Origin: Thiobacillus sp.
GTDB lineage: Bacteria > Pseudomonadota > Gammaproteobacteria > Burkholderiales > Thiobacillaceae
Length of the DNA: 6,378 bases
Assembly (NCBI GenBank): GCA_018780025.1
Contig: JADMKH010000146.1
Coordinates: 800-7,177 of the forward strand
Reading direction: 5' to 3'
In this document: positions 1 to 5,746 of the stretch, in pieces
Layout: the number at the start of each line of letters is the position of its first letter
Position numbering within the stretch: the first letter of the stretch is position 1
Notes under the pieces: generated by a model
What the model was told of the DNA's origin: nothing
The model's input: the letters and a program-made list of their open reading frames with translations, nothing else
Databases searched by the model: none
Translations under genes and position numbers: made by a program

Positions 1-880
1 CCGTCGGCAGCAGGCCTTCCGGCACGTTGGCGACGATGATGCCGATGGCGAACAGCAGGTTCTCCCAGAACGGCAGGCCGAGCGCCTGGCCGATCAGGAA
101 AAAGACCCCTCCCATTCCGGTAGCGAGAAAAGCCACGATGCGGGAAAGCCGCACGATCTCGCGCTGCAGCGGCGAAGCGGCCTTGCCTGCCGTTTGCGTC
201 AGATGGGCGATCTTGCCGAACTCGGTATGCATGCCGGTGGCGTAAACCACGGCGCGCGCCTGGCCCGACACCACTGAGGTGCCGGCCAGCACAATGTTTT
301 TTGCGAACAGCGGCGATATTTCTGCATGAGGATCGGCATTGCGCGCCTTGGGCAGCGATTCGCCGGTGACCGTCGCAATGTTCACGCGCAGGCCGAACGC
401 CTCGATCAGCCGGCAGTCGGCCGGAACAAAGTTGCCCTCCTCCAGCAGCACGATGTCGCCGGGCACCAGCTCGCTGGCGAGCCGCTCCACGATGTCGCCG
501 CCGTGCACTGCCATCACCTGCTGCGGCAGCAGCTGGCGCAGCGCGTCGACCGCGCGCTCGGCCTTGTATTCCTGCCAGAAGGAAAAGATGCCGTTGATCA
601 GGATGACGCCGACGATGGCGACCCCCAGCCGCGCCATGCCCTGACCGGGATCGAATGTTTCGGCGAGAAACGCCAGCGTTGCGCCCAGCCACAGAATGAG
701 GGCGAAGAAGTGGGTGAACTCGCGGGCGAAGCGGAGCAGCAGGCTCTTGCGCTCCACTTCCTCGACGTGATTCGGGCCGAACTCCGCCAGCCGACGCTGC
801 GCCTCGGCCGCAGTCAGCCCTGCGGCGGCCGTATGCAGGCTGGCGAGAGACTGCTCGGCAGTGAGGCTCTGAATGTGCAC
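1..880 (-). CDS. P-type cation-transporting ATPase, N-terminal part (partial, 3' end outside window)
   Basis: Reverse-strand reading frame of 293 residues that runs off the left edge. It is the front half of a membrane pump that couples ATP hydrolysis to cation transport. Visible in order: a Cation_ATPase_N-like segment (about residues 5-55, with LTAAEAQRRLAEFGPN); M1 (about 56-73); M2 (about 84-102); the actuator domain with VPGDIV (139-144), VPADCRL (152-158) and the dephosphorylation loop TGES (172-175); M3 (about 247-268); and M4 with the ion-binding PEGLLPT (287-293). PEGLL rather than PEGLP resembles Na+/K+-ATPase-type (P2C-like) pumps more than Ca2+ SERCA-type pumps, but the ion cannot be decided from this fragment. 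The phosphorylated DKTGT motif would lie just beyond the edge. The start is uncertain: an in-frame TAG lies at 907-905 and no ATG follows, so I chose GTG at 880; an ATT at 895 is the other option. No good ribosome-binding site precedes GTG 880. The gene is transcribed away from marC. Confidence 0.9.
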   Translation of the reverse strand, partial: MHIQSLTAEQSLASLHTAAAGLTAAEAQRRLAEFGPNHVEEVERKSLLLRFAREFTHFFALILWLGATLAFLAETFDPGQGMARLGVAIVGVILINGIFSFWQEYKAERAVDALRQLLPQQVMAVHGGDIVERLASELVPGDIVLLEEGNFVPADCRLIEAFGLRVNIATVTGESLPKARNADPHAEISPLFAKNIVLAGTSVVSGQARAVVYATGMHTEFGKIAHLTQTAGKAASPLQREIVRLSRIVAFLATGMGGVFFLIGQALGLPFWENLLFAIGIIVANVPEGLLPT

Positions 881-1159
881 AGGAGAAGGGGCAATGTCGT
901 CTGCCTACTCAGCATAGTGCACGGCTGCCGAGCCTGTGGTTTGCGGCACCCGGCTCAGCGGTTCCTCATCCGGCCAAAACCAATGGGGGCCGCTGCGGGG
1001 TGTTTTCTGGGCCAGGACGTCGGTCGTCATCCTGGCGAAATGGAAAACGACGCCGACCCTGTAAGCTTGTAATTATTGCCGTTGTGATTTCGCATCAGTT
1101 GCAGGCGGTTCGGCATCAGACGCGAGTATGGCAACCGGCAGCCCCCCACAAATCAAAGA
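881..1159. other. Divergent intergenic region between P-type ATPase and marC-like gene
   Basis: A 279-bp stretch that must hold the promoters of both divergent genes. It is mostly GC-rich, with one AT-rich patch around 1068-1079 (TTGTAATTATTG) that could be part of a promoter. I cannot pair convincing -35 and -10 boxes on either strand. The open frame that crosses it on the plus strand (326-1072) is the antisense shadow of the ATPase gene and has no ribosome-binding site. Confidence 0.5.
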
Positions 1160-1813
1160 ATGAACCCGATGCTTGATTACGCGCAATACATCAAAATGTT
1201 CATCGGCCTGCTGGCGATTCTGAATCCGCTGGGGGTGATACCGCTGTTTATCAGCATGACGGCAGACGAGAGCACCAGGCAACGCCGCAAAACGATTGAT
1301 ATGGTGGCCATAGGGGTGACGATCATTCTGTTGGTGGCGCTGTTTCTCGGCGAACATCTGTTGAGCTTTTTCGGCATCACCATCGACTCGTTTCGGATAG
1401 GCGGCGGCATTCTCGTGTTGTTGATGGCGATTTCGATGCTGCATGCCAAAACAAGCCTGATCAAGCAGACGGACTCCGAGGCCGACGAATCGATCGAGAA
1501 GGAGTCCGTTGCGATTGTGCCGCTGGCGATGCCGCTGCTTGCCGGACCGGGTGCGATCAGCACGGTGATTCTGGCGGCGCACAAGGGACACGATGTTGTT
1601 CACTACCTGATGGTTGCGCTGATTATTGTGCTGCTGGCGGGGGTGGTGTGGGCGGTGCTGCGTTTGTCGCCCTGGATCGAGCGCCGCATCGGCTCCACCG
1701 GAATCAATGTGTTTACCCGGATCATGGGTTTGATCCTGACGGCGATTGCGATCGAGTTTATTGCCGCGGGCATCAAGGGGATGTTTCCGGTGCTGGCAGC
1801 GGGGCCGGTTTAG
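1160..1813 (+). CDS. MarC/YchE-family (UPF0056) inner-membrane protein
   Basis: A 217-residue multi-pass membrane protein of the MarC family, close in length and sequence style to E. coli YchE (about 215 residues). The protein shows about six hydrophobic segments: roughly 10-32 (containing LLAILNPLGVIPLFIS), 46-68, 73-95, 117-141, 149-168 and 185-208. Family hallmarks are the NPLG motif (22-25), DSFRIGGGILVL (76-87), VPLAMPLLAGPGAIST (120-135) and TGINVFTRIMGLIL (180-193). These repeat as two similar halves, as expected for this fold. The molecular role of the family is not established; despite the name, MarC is not shown to cause multiple antibiotic resistance, and transport of a small solute is only inferred. 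ATG 1160 is chosen for length; ATG 1169 is an alternative. Neither has a good ribosome-binding site (only AAAGA directly before 1160). It stands alone: the ATPase is divergent and umuD begins 79 bp later. Confidence 0.92.
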   Translation: MNPMLDYAQYIKMFIGLLAILNPLGVIPLFISMTADESTRQRRKTIDMVAIGVTIILLVALFLGEHLLSFFGITIDSFRIGGGILVLLMAISMLHAKTSLIKQTDSEADESIEKESVAIVPLAMPLLAGPGAISTVILAAHKGHDVVHYLMVALIIVLLAGVVWAVLRLSPWIERRIGSTGINVFTRIMGLILTAIAIEFIAAGIKGMFPVLAAGPV

Positions 1814-1819
1814 CGGCCT

Positions 1820-1833
1820 GCGGGTTCACCCGC
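1820..1833 (+). terminator. Small GC hairpin after marC-like gene, weak terminator candidate
   Basis: GCGGG (1820-1824) and CCCGC (1829-1833) form a 5-bp stem around TTCA, seven bases after the marC stop codon. There is no T-run after it, so it may only act as an mRNA end-stabilising hairpin or do nothing. Confidence 0.25.
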
Positions 1834-1857
1834 CCGCCCCGCATCAACTTTGTCGAG

Positions 1858-1886
1858 TTCGCTATTCTTGATTTTTGTAACATAAT
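1858..1886 (+). promoter_or_regulatory. Candidate umuDC promoter in AT-rich patch, no canonical LexA box
   Basis: The bases just before umuD become AT-rich in an otherwise GC-rich region. CATAAT (1881-1886) resembles a -10 box, and TTCGCT (1858-1863) sits 17 bp upstream as a poor -35. If used, transcription would begin at or within a base or two of the ATG at 1893, giving a leaderless message; this fits the lack of any Shine-Dalgarno-like sequence before that ATG. The proteobacterial SOS operator CTGT-N8-ACAG is not present in 1814-1892. A short inverted repeat, CTTGA (1867-1871) and TCAAG (1887-1891), brackets the -10 and could be an operator. All of this is by eye. Confidence 0.25.
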
Positions 1887-1892
1887 TCAAGC

Positions 1893-2450
1893 ATGAGCAA
1901 ACCCACCAACCCCCCTTGCGGCGGACCGCGCCCCGGCGCCGGCCGCCCACCCGGCGAACCCACCAAGGTGATCCGCCTGCCGCTGCGTCTGGTGCCGGCG
2001 GTGCAAGCGCTGGCTTCGGCCCCACCCGGAGTGCGGATGCCGCACCCCGCGGCCTCTCACCTCGCTCTGCCGATGTTCGGCCACAAGGTGCGGGCGGGGT
2101 TTCCGTCGCCGGCCGACGACTATGTGGAGGCATGGCTGGATCTGAACGAGCATCTGGTAACGCACAAGGACGCAACGTTTTTTGTGCAGGCAACGGGCGA
2201 TTCGATGACGGGCGCGGGGATACAGGAAGGCAATCTGCTGGTGGTGGACCGCGCGCTGGAAGCCAGGCACCGCGACATTGTGATCGCGGTGGTCGATGGC
2301 GAGATGACGGTGAAGCGGCTGGACAAGCGGCGCGGGCGGATTCGCCTGCTGGCCGAAAACCCGGCCTATGCGCCGATCGAATTCCAGGACGGTCAGGAGC
2401 TGACGGTCTGGGGCGTGGTGACCAGTGTGATCCAGCGGTTCAAGCGATGA
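1893..2450 (+). CDS. umuD: UmuD-like self-cleaving SOS mutagenesis protein (S24 peptidase family) with long N-terminal arm
   Basis: A 185-residue LexA/UmuD-family protein. RecA filaments normally trigger self-cleavage, and the trimmed dimer (UmuD') joins UmuC to make the translesion polymerase Pol V. The C-terminal half matches E. coli UmuD closely: the cleavage site is AG (68-69) followed by FPSPADDYVE, the nucleophile is Ser104 in GDSM, and the general base is Lys141 in TVKRL. The 37-residue Ser-Lys spacing equals that of E. coli UmuD (Ser60, Lys97). It differs at the front: 68 residues precede the cut, against 24 in E. coli. This arm holds GGPRPGAGRPPGEPTK (10-25) and KVIRLPLRLVPAVQAL (25-40), which looks like a basic GxGRP linker followed by a ribbon-helix-helix-like strand-helix. 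I inferred that resemblance; it has not been tested. ATG 1893 lacks a Shine-Dalgarno. The stop overlaps the umuC start by ATGA, indicating translational coupling. Confidence 0.92.
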   Translation: MSKPTNPPCGGPRPGAGRPPGEPTKVIRLPLRLVPAVQALASAPPGVRMPHPAASHLALPMFGHKVRAGFPSPADDYVEAWLDLNEHLVTHKDATFFVQATGDSMTGAGIQEGNLLVVDRALEARHRDIVIAVVDGEMTVKRLDKRRGRIRLLAENPAYAPIEFQDGQELTVWGVVTSVIQRFKR

Positions 2451-3715
2451 CATTCGCGCTGGTCGACGGCAATAATTTTTATGTGTCCTGCGAGCGGGTG
2501 TTCAACCCCCGGCTGGAAGGCCGTCCCATGGTGGTGCTCTCCAACAACGACGGCTGCGTGGTGGCGCGCAGCGCCGAGGTGAAGGCGCTGGACGTGAAGA
2601 TGGGGATGCCGTGGTATCAGTTGAAGGACCTGGCCGCCCGCCACAACATTCTGGCGCTGTCGAGCAACTACCCGCTCTATGCCGACATGAGCAACCGCAT
2701 GATGGGGGTGCTGGGCAGCTATTCGCCGGAGCAGGAAATCTACAGCATCGACGAATGCTTTCTCAGGCTGGATGGCTTTGCGGCTGACGGGCTGGCTGCG
2801 ATGGGGCAGCGCATTCGGCGGCAGGTGCGGCAATGGGTGGGGATACCGGTGTGCGTGGGCATCGCCGCGACCAAGACGCTCGCCAAGCTAGCCAACCACT
2901 GCGCCAAAAAGAACCTGGCCGGGGCCGATGGCGTGTGCAATTTCGGTCAGATCCGTGCCGACGAACTGACCGCGCTGTTCGACCGCATTCAGGTCAACGA
3001 GGTGTGGGGCGTGGGCCGCCGCCTGACCGGGACGCTGGCCGGCATGGGCATCGCCACGGTGCGCGCGCTGCGCGACGCCGACCCCGCGCTGATCCGGCGC
3101 GAGGCCTCGGTGGTGCTGGAACGCACGGTGCGCGAGCTGCGCGGGGTGTCGTGTCTGGCGCTGGAAGACGTGGCGCCCAACAAGCAGCAGATCATGTCGT
3201 CACGCTCGTTTGGCGAATACGTCTATGCGCTCGCCGATCTGGAACAGGCGGTTTCCACTTACTGCGCGCGCGCCGCTGAAAGTCTGCGGCGGCAGCGTTC
3301 GCTGGCGAATGCGGTGCAGGTCTCTATCCGCACCAACCCCTTCAGCGAGCGGCAGCCGCAATACCAGCGCGGCATCACCGTGCCGCTGACGCAGGCGACC
3401 AGCGACACCATGCGGCTGACACGCGCGGCCTTGTTGGGTCTCAAGCGCATTTACCGGCCCGGCTTCGCCTACCAGAAAGCCGGCGTGATGCTGATGGATC
3501 TGCACAGCGAAGATCAGGTTCAGGGCGTGTTGTTTGCCGCCGCAGCGCCCGCGCGCCCGGCGCTGATGGACGTCATCGACCGCGCCAATGCACGCTGGGG
3601 CGGCGGCACGCTCAAGCTGGCGTCCGAGGGTGTGAAGAAGCCGTGGCAGATGAAACGCGAATGGGTAACGCCGTCCTACACCACGCGCTGGGACGAGCTG
3701 CCGAGAGTGAGCTGA
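2447..3715 (+). CDS. umuC: UmuC, Y-family translesion DNA polymerase V catalytic subunit
   Basis: A 422-residue Y-family polymerase, the same length as E. coli UmuC, that copies damaged DNA with low fidelity when partnered with UmuD'. The start ATG overlaps the umuD stop. Palm/finger motifs: Asp7 in LVDGNNFYVSCE (metal ligand), with the aromatic pair Phe11-Tyr12 at the expected steric-gate position; VVLSNNDGCVVARS (29-42); SSNYPLYADMS (72-82); and the catalytic Asp102-Glu103 in SIDEC. A helix-hairpin-helix thumb region follows around 183-205 (VNEVWGVGRRL). The little-finger domain spans about 245-355. QGVLF (359-363) fits the beta-clamp-binding motif QxxLF and aligns with QLNLF of E. coli UmuC. 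The C-terminus (about 373-422) with PWQMKREWVTPSYTTRWDELP is the DUF4113 tail typical of UmuC. All catalytic residues are intact, so the protein is probably active. An apparent 599-residue extension upstream in the same frame runs through umuD and is not real. Confidence 0.96.
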   Translation: MTFALVDGNNFYVSCERVFNPRLEGRPMVVLSNNDGCVVARSAEVKALDVKMGMPWYQLKDLAARHNILALSSNYPLYADMSNRMMGVLGSYSPEQEIYSIDECFLRLDGFAADGLAAMGQRIRRQVRQWVGIPVCVGIAATKTLAKLANHCAKKNLAGADGVCNFGQIRADELTALFDRIQVNEVWGVGRRLTGTLAGMGIATVRALRDADPALIRREASVVLERTVRELRGVSCLALEDVAPNKQQIMSSRSFGEYVYALADLEQAVSTYCARAAESLRRQRSLANAVQVSIRTNPFSERQPQYQRGITVPLTQATSDTMRLTRAALLGLKRIYRPGFAYQKAGVMLMDLHSEDQVQGVLFAAAAPARPALMDVIDRANARWGGGTLKLASEGVKKPWQMKREWVTPSYTTRWDELPRVS

Positions 3716-3740
3716 GCGGTGCGGAGGCTTTGCCCTGAAC

Positions 3741-3779
3741 ACCCCGGCCAGCGTGTCTGAAACAACCGGGGGTACTTTT
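3741..3779 (+). terminator. Probable rho-independent terminator of umuDC
   Basis: CCCCGG (3742-3747) pairs with CCGGGG (3766-3771); an outer A3741-T3773 pair is possible with one bulged G. The stem is followed by TAC and then TTTT (3776-3779), 26 bases after the umuC stop. The 18-base loop is long, and the T-run is short and also belongs to the next hairpin, so termination may be only partial. Confidence 0.45.
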
Positions 3780-3808
3780 CCGTTGAGGTAAGATTCCTCA
3801 ACGGAAAA
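3776..3808 (+). repeat. Perfect 13-bp inverted repeat (hairpin) just upstream of corA
   Basis: TTTTCCGTTGAGG (3776-3788) and CCTCAACGGAAAA (3796-3808) are exact reverse complements around a 7-base loop, TAAGATT. The T and A runs are inside the stem and no U-tract follows on either strand, so it is not a classical terminator. The right arm contains GGAAAA, the only Shine-Dalgarno-like stretch for ATG 3809 or ATG 3817. A near-copy of the right arm's core, CCTCAATGG, lies at 3812-3820 (8 of 9 bases identical to CCTCAACGG at 3796-3804), so the left arm could pair with either. It could be an RNA switch in the corA leader or a protein-binding operator. Confidence 0.7.
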
Positions 3809-3859
3809 ATGCCTCAATGGATGCTTCACTCCCCCACCTTCAGCCCGGGACCCCCATGA
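3809..3859 (+). CDS. Possible 16-residue proline-rich leader peptide of corA
   Basis: A short frame from ATG 3809 encodes MPQWMLHSPTFSPGPP, with five prolines in 16 residues. Its TGA stop (3857-3859) overlaps the ATG of corA at 3856 in an ATGA arrangement, which would couple the two. A second in-frame ATG lies at 3821. The GGA at 3803-3805 is only three bases before ATG 3809, closer than usual, so initiation is uncertain. In enteric bacteria, magnesium transporter genes (mgtA, corA) have short leader peptides, and that of mgtA is proline-rich. Analogy is the only support here. If corA really starts at ATG 3817, this frame is just an overlapping shadow. Confidence 0.3.
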   Translation: MPQWMLHSPTFSPGPP

Positions 3860-4827
3860 TTCGAACGATGCTCTATCGACCCGCCACGCGGGAGATCGCA
3901 ACAGGCAACGAAGCGCTGCTGTCCACCTGGCAGGAACAACCCGACACGATTCTGTGGGCCGATTTTTCCGGCAACGATCCCGACACCGAACTGCACATAC
4001 TGGTGGCGCGTTTTGGTTTGCACCCGCTGGCCATTCACGATGCTCAACGAAGCCGGCACCAGCCCAAGCTCGAAGCCTTCGACGACCATGTGTTCATGCT
4101 ATTGAAAGGCATGGGGCCCGACACCACCGGGTTCGAGTTCGAAACGATCCAGATTGCCCTGTTTGTCGGCGCGCGTTTTCTGGTAACCCGTCATTCCGGC
4201 CCATCGCCCAGCATCGACAAGCTCTGGCAAGACGCGCAGCAGGATGCCGCGCTGCTTGCCGGCGGCCCGGATACGCTGGCGCTGCGGCTTGCGCGCATAT
4301 CGGTCGACCGATTCCTGAACCGGCTACTGATGCTGGAACCGCGACTGGAAGACCTCGAGCAGGAAATTGTCGCCCACCCCAAGGACGCCATCCTCTCGGA
4401 GCTGATGGGCTACAAAACCACGCTCAGAAAATTCCGCCGCGTGCTGGTTTACCACCAGCAGGTCTTTCTTGACTTGATGAACAGTCCGCCGCCACAAATA
4501 CGGGCCGCGCGGCTACACGAAATCACGGATGTGTATGAGCACCAGGAGCGCGCGGGCCGCCTTGCCACGCTTTACTACGAAGTGGCCTCGGACCTGATTG
4601 AGGGCTACATTTCACTCGCCTCCCACCGCCTCAACAACATCATGAAGATCCTCACCATCGTGACGGCGATTTTTGTGCCGCTGAGTTTTCTGGCGGGCAT
4701 CTACGGGATGAATTTCGAAAACATGCCCGAGCTCAAATCGCGCTCCGGCTATTTCATCCTGCTGAGCGTCATGGGCACCATTTCAACGGTGTTACTGCTT
4801 GTTTTCAGACGGCGGCGCTGGCTGTAG
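3856..4827 (+). CDS. corA: CorA-family magnesium (divalent cation) channel
   Basis: A 323-residue CorA protein, a homopentameric inner-membrane channel that takes up Mg2+ (also Co2+ or Ni2+ in some members) and is gated by intracellular magnesium. The first about 260 residues form the soluble cytoplasmic funnel, with HPLAIHDAQRSRHQPKLEAFDDHVFMLLKG (56-85) typical of the family and long helices through about 150-260. TM1 lies at about 264-283 and ends in the selectivity signature YGMNFENMPE (283-292, GMN at 284-286). TM2 is about 299-317, followed by the basic tail RRRRWL. I chose ATG 3856 because family members of this type begin near MIRTMLY and GGGA (3847-3850) lies five bases upstream. ATG 3817 would add 13 residues. 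The gene has its own leader with a strong inverted repeat, so it is probably regulated separately from umuDC, although read-through is possible. Confidence 0.94.
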   Translation: MIRTMLYRPATREIATGNEALLSTWQEQPDTILWADFSGNDPDTELHILVARFGLHPLAIHDAQRSRHQPKLEAFDDHVFMLLKGMGPDTTGFEFETIQIALFVGARFLVTRHSGPSPSIDKLWQDAQQDAALLAGGPDTLALRLARISVDRFLNRLLMLEPRLEDLEQEIVAHPKDAILSELMGYKTTLRKFRRVLVYHQQVFLDLMNSPPPQIRAARLHEITDVYEHQERAGRLATLYYEVASDLIEGYISLASHRLNNIMKILTIVTAIFVPLSFLAGIYGMNFENMPELKSRSGYFILLSVMGTISTVLLLVFRRRRWL

Positions 4828-5198
4828 GCAGACGCAGACCCATCTTCATTAAATTTAACCGACGTGCCATGCGACATTAACCGCAGCCATAAGTGCAGCT
4901 AACGTTGGGGGGAAATTCAGGCATTCGTGCCGACATGCTCTTTCAGAACAGGGTACGGGCTCCTGGATGTTCACCTGGCCATGCCGCTCACAACCGCGTA
5001 CCCGAATCGTGAATAAACAGGGCTTATAAACGCCACGCAACAAGCCGGTTCGCGCCTCTTTTTCTATCCATCGAGCCCCCTCGGGAAAAAATGTACTAGG
5101 TTGAAAATGTTCCTGATTGAATGTGAGTCGGGATGTAATTGCGGTTATTTGTTGCTTGCCGCAAATTTTCTGCAAACCTGTTCCAAAGGAGAAAAATG
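4828..5198 (+). other. 371-bp region between corA and hsp20, no convincing gene
   Basis: No frame here has a ribosome-binding site or a recognisable product. A 106-residue minus-strand frame (4855-5175) has a composition that looks non-coding and overlaps the hsp20 leader. Structures seen: a 10-bp palindrome TTAAATTTAA (4849-4858); a small hairpin GGCA-TTCG-TGCC (4920-4931); an inverted repeat GGGTACG (around 4950) with CGTACCC (around 5000); and an AT-richer last 100 bases. TTGAAA at 5101-5106 resembles the -35 of a sigma-32 heat-shock promoter, but no CCCCAT-like -10 follows at the right distance. The hsp20 promoter must lie here, but I cannot place it. Confidence 0.5.
5147..5198 (+). promoter_or_regulatory. 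hsp20 leader with strong ribosome-binding site and possible RNA-thermometer pairing
   Basis: AAAGGAG (5185-5191) is the best Shine-Dalgarno in the window. Upstream lies UUGCU (5152-5156), the motif that pairs imperfectly with AGGA in ROSE-type RNA thermometers known before small heat-shock genes. U-runs at 5148-5150 and 5167-5170 could pair with the A-rich bases after the Shine-Dalgarno; TTTTCT (5167-5172 region) is complementary to AGAAAA (5190-5195). Competing weak stems such as ATTTG (5147-5151) with CAAAT (5162-5166) are possible. It has not been folded by computation. Confidence 0.3.
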
Positions 5199-5642
5199 AT
5201 GGCCAATCTCACCCGTTACGACCCCTTGAGTCTTACGCGTCTCGACCCCTTCAGCGACTTCAGCGATCTGTTCAAAGGCCTGCTTGTCCGGCCGACTTTT
5301 CTGGAAAATGTGCCTGAAATGCAGATCAGGCTGGACCTGAAAGAGGATGACACGACTTACACGGTGCATGCCGATATTCCGGGGGTTAAAAAAGAAGACA
5401 TCCAGGTGGACATCGACGGCAACCAGGTTTCGATCAGCGCTGAATCCAGAATGGAAAAAGAGGAAAAGAAAGGCGAGAGAGTGCTGCACGCCGAACGATA
5501 CTGCGGCAAGATCGCACGGAGCTTCACCCTCGCGCACGACGTGGATGAATCCAAAGCGGATGCCACATACAGTGACGGCGTGCTGGAGCTGACCCTGCCA
5601 AAGAAAACAGGGAAATCGCCCAGAAAACTGGCGATTCACTAA
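5199..5642 (+). CDS. Hsp20/alpha-crystallin-family small heat-shock protein
   Basis: A 147-residue ATP-independent holdase chaperone that binds unfolding proteins in the cytoplasm as large oligomers. The order is typical: a hydrophobic, aromatic N-terminal arm (1-40, with DPFSDFSDLFKGLLVRP); the alpha-crystallin domain (about 41-135) with IRLDLKEDDTTYTVHADIPG (43-62), VKKEDIQVDIDGNQVSISAE (63-82), the ERYCGKIARSFTL strand (99-111) and the end signature DGVLELTLPK (126-135); and a short tail with Leu144-Ala-Ile146, matching the I/L-x-I motif used in oligomer assembly. The acidic and basic loop RMEKEEKKGER (84-94) is as expected. ATG 5199 is preferred because it lies seven bases after AGGAG (5187-5191); ATG 5196, four bases after it, adds one Met. 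The frame stays open further upstream to 5139 without a ribosome-binding site. It is a single-gene unit closed by a strong terminator. Confidence 0.95.
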   Translation: MANLTRYDPLSLTRLDPFSDFSDLFKGLLVRPTFLENVPEMQIRLDLKEDDTTYTVHADIPGVKKEDIQVDIDGNQVSISAESRMEKEEKKGERVLHAERYCGKIARSFTLAHDVDESKADATYSDGVLELTLPKKTGKSPRKLAIH

Positions 5643-5657
5643 TTCAGTGGAATCCTG

Positions 5658-5691
5658 AAAAGGCGAGGCGCACAAGCGTGCCTCGCCTTTT
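5658..5691 (+). terminator. Strong bidirectional rho-independent terminator between hsp20 and the hydrolase gene
   Basis: AAAAGGCGAGGC (5658-5669) and GCCTCGCCTTTT (5680-5691) are exact reverse complements around a 10-base loop; two more inner pairs (one G-U) are possible. The GC stem ends in TTTT on the plus strand and, through the A-run at 5658-5661, in TTTT on the minus strand as well. It lies 15 bases after the hsp20 stop and about 55 bases beyond the stop of the convergent gene, so it can serve both. Confidence 0.88.
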
Positions 5692-5746
5692 AATGCCCCG
5701 GCGGCAAGCAAGCCTTGTAAACCCACGCCTGACTGCATTCACTCGG

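Noticed and set aside
326..1072. 248-residue open frame on the plus strand
   Set aside because: Antisense to the P-type ATPase, which has clear motifs (TGES, PEGLL). The translation has no recognisable domain and no ribosome-binding site.
1073..1603. 176-residue minus-strand frame opposite the MarC gene
   Set aside because: Its His/Arg/Gln-rich translation is typical of an antisense shadow, while the plus strand encodes a clear membrane protein family.
1916..2446. Upstream extension of umuC giving a 599-residue protein
   Set aside because: The extension is the out-of-frame reading of umuD. The UmuC family begins at MTFALVDGNN, and the ATGA overlap fixes the start at 2447.
1887..2453. 188-residue minus-strand frame opposite umuD
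   Set aside because: Shadow of umuD, which has intact catalytic Ser and Lys residues at conserved spacing.
3200..3901. 233-residue minus-strand frame across the umuC 3' end and corA leader
   Set aside because: It spans the umuC domain, the terminator and the inverted repeat, and shows no family resemblance.
4880..4930. Possible integron attC-like site near CTAACGTTGGG
   Set aside because: The core does not match RYYYAAC/GTTRRRY, no paired core is present and no integrase or cassette array is seen.
5101..5130. Sigma-32 promoter starting at TTGAAA
   Set aside because: The -35 is reasonable, but no CCCCAT-like -10 occurs 13-17 bases downstream.
4855..5175. 106-residue minus-strand frame between corA and hsp20
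   Set aside because: No ribosome-binding site or known motif is visible, and it would overlap the hsp20 leader. Kept only as part of the intergenic description.
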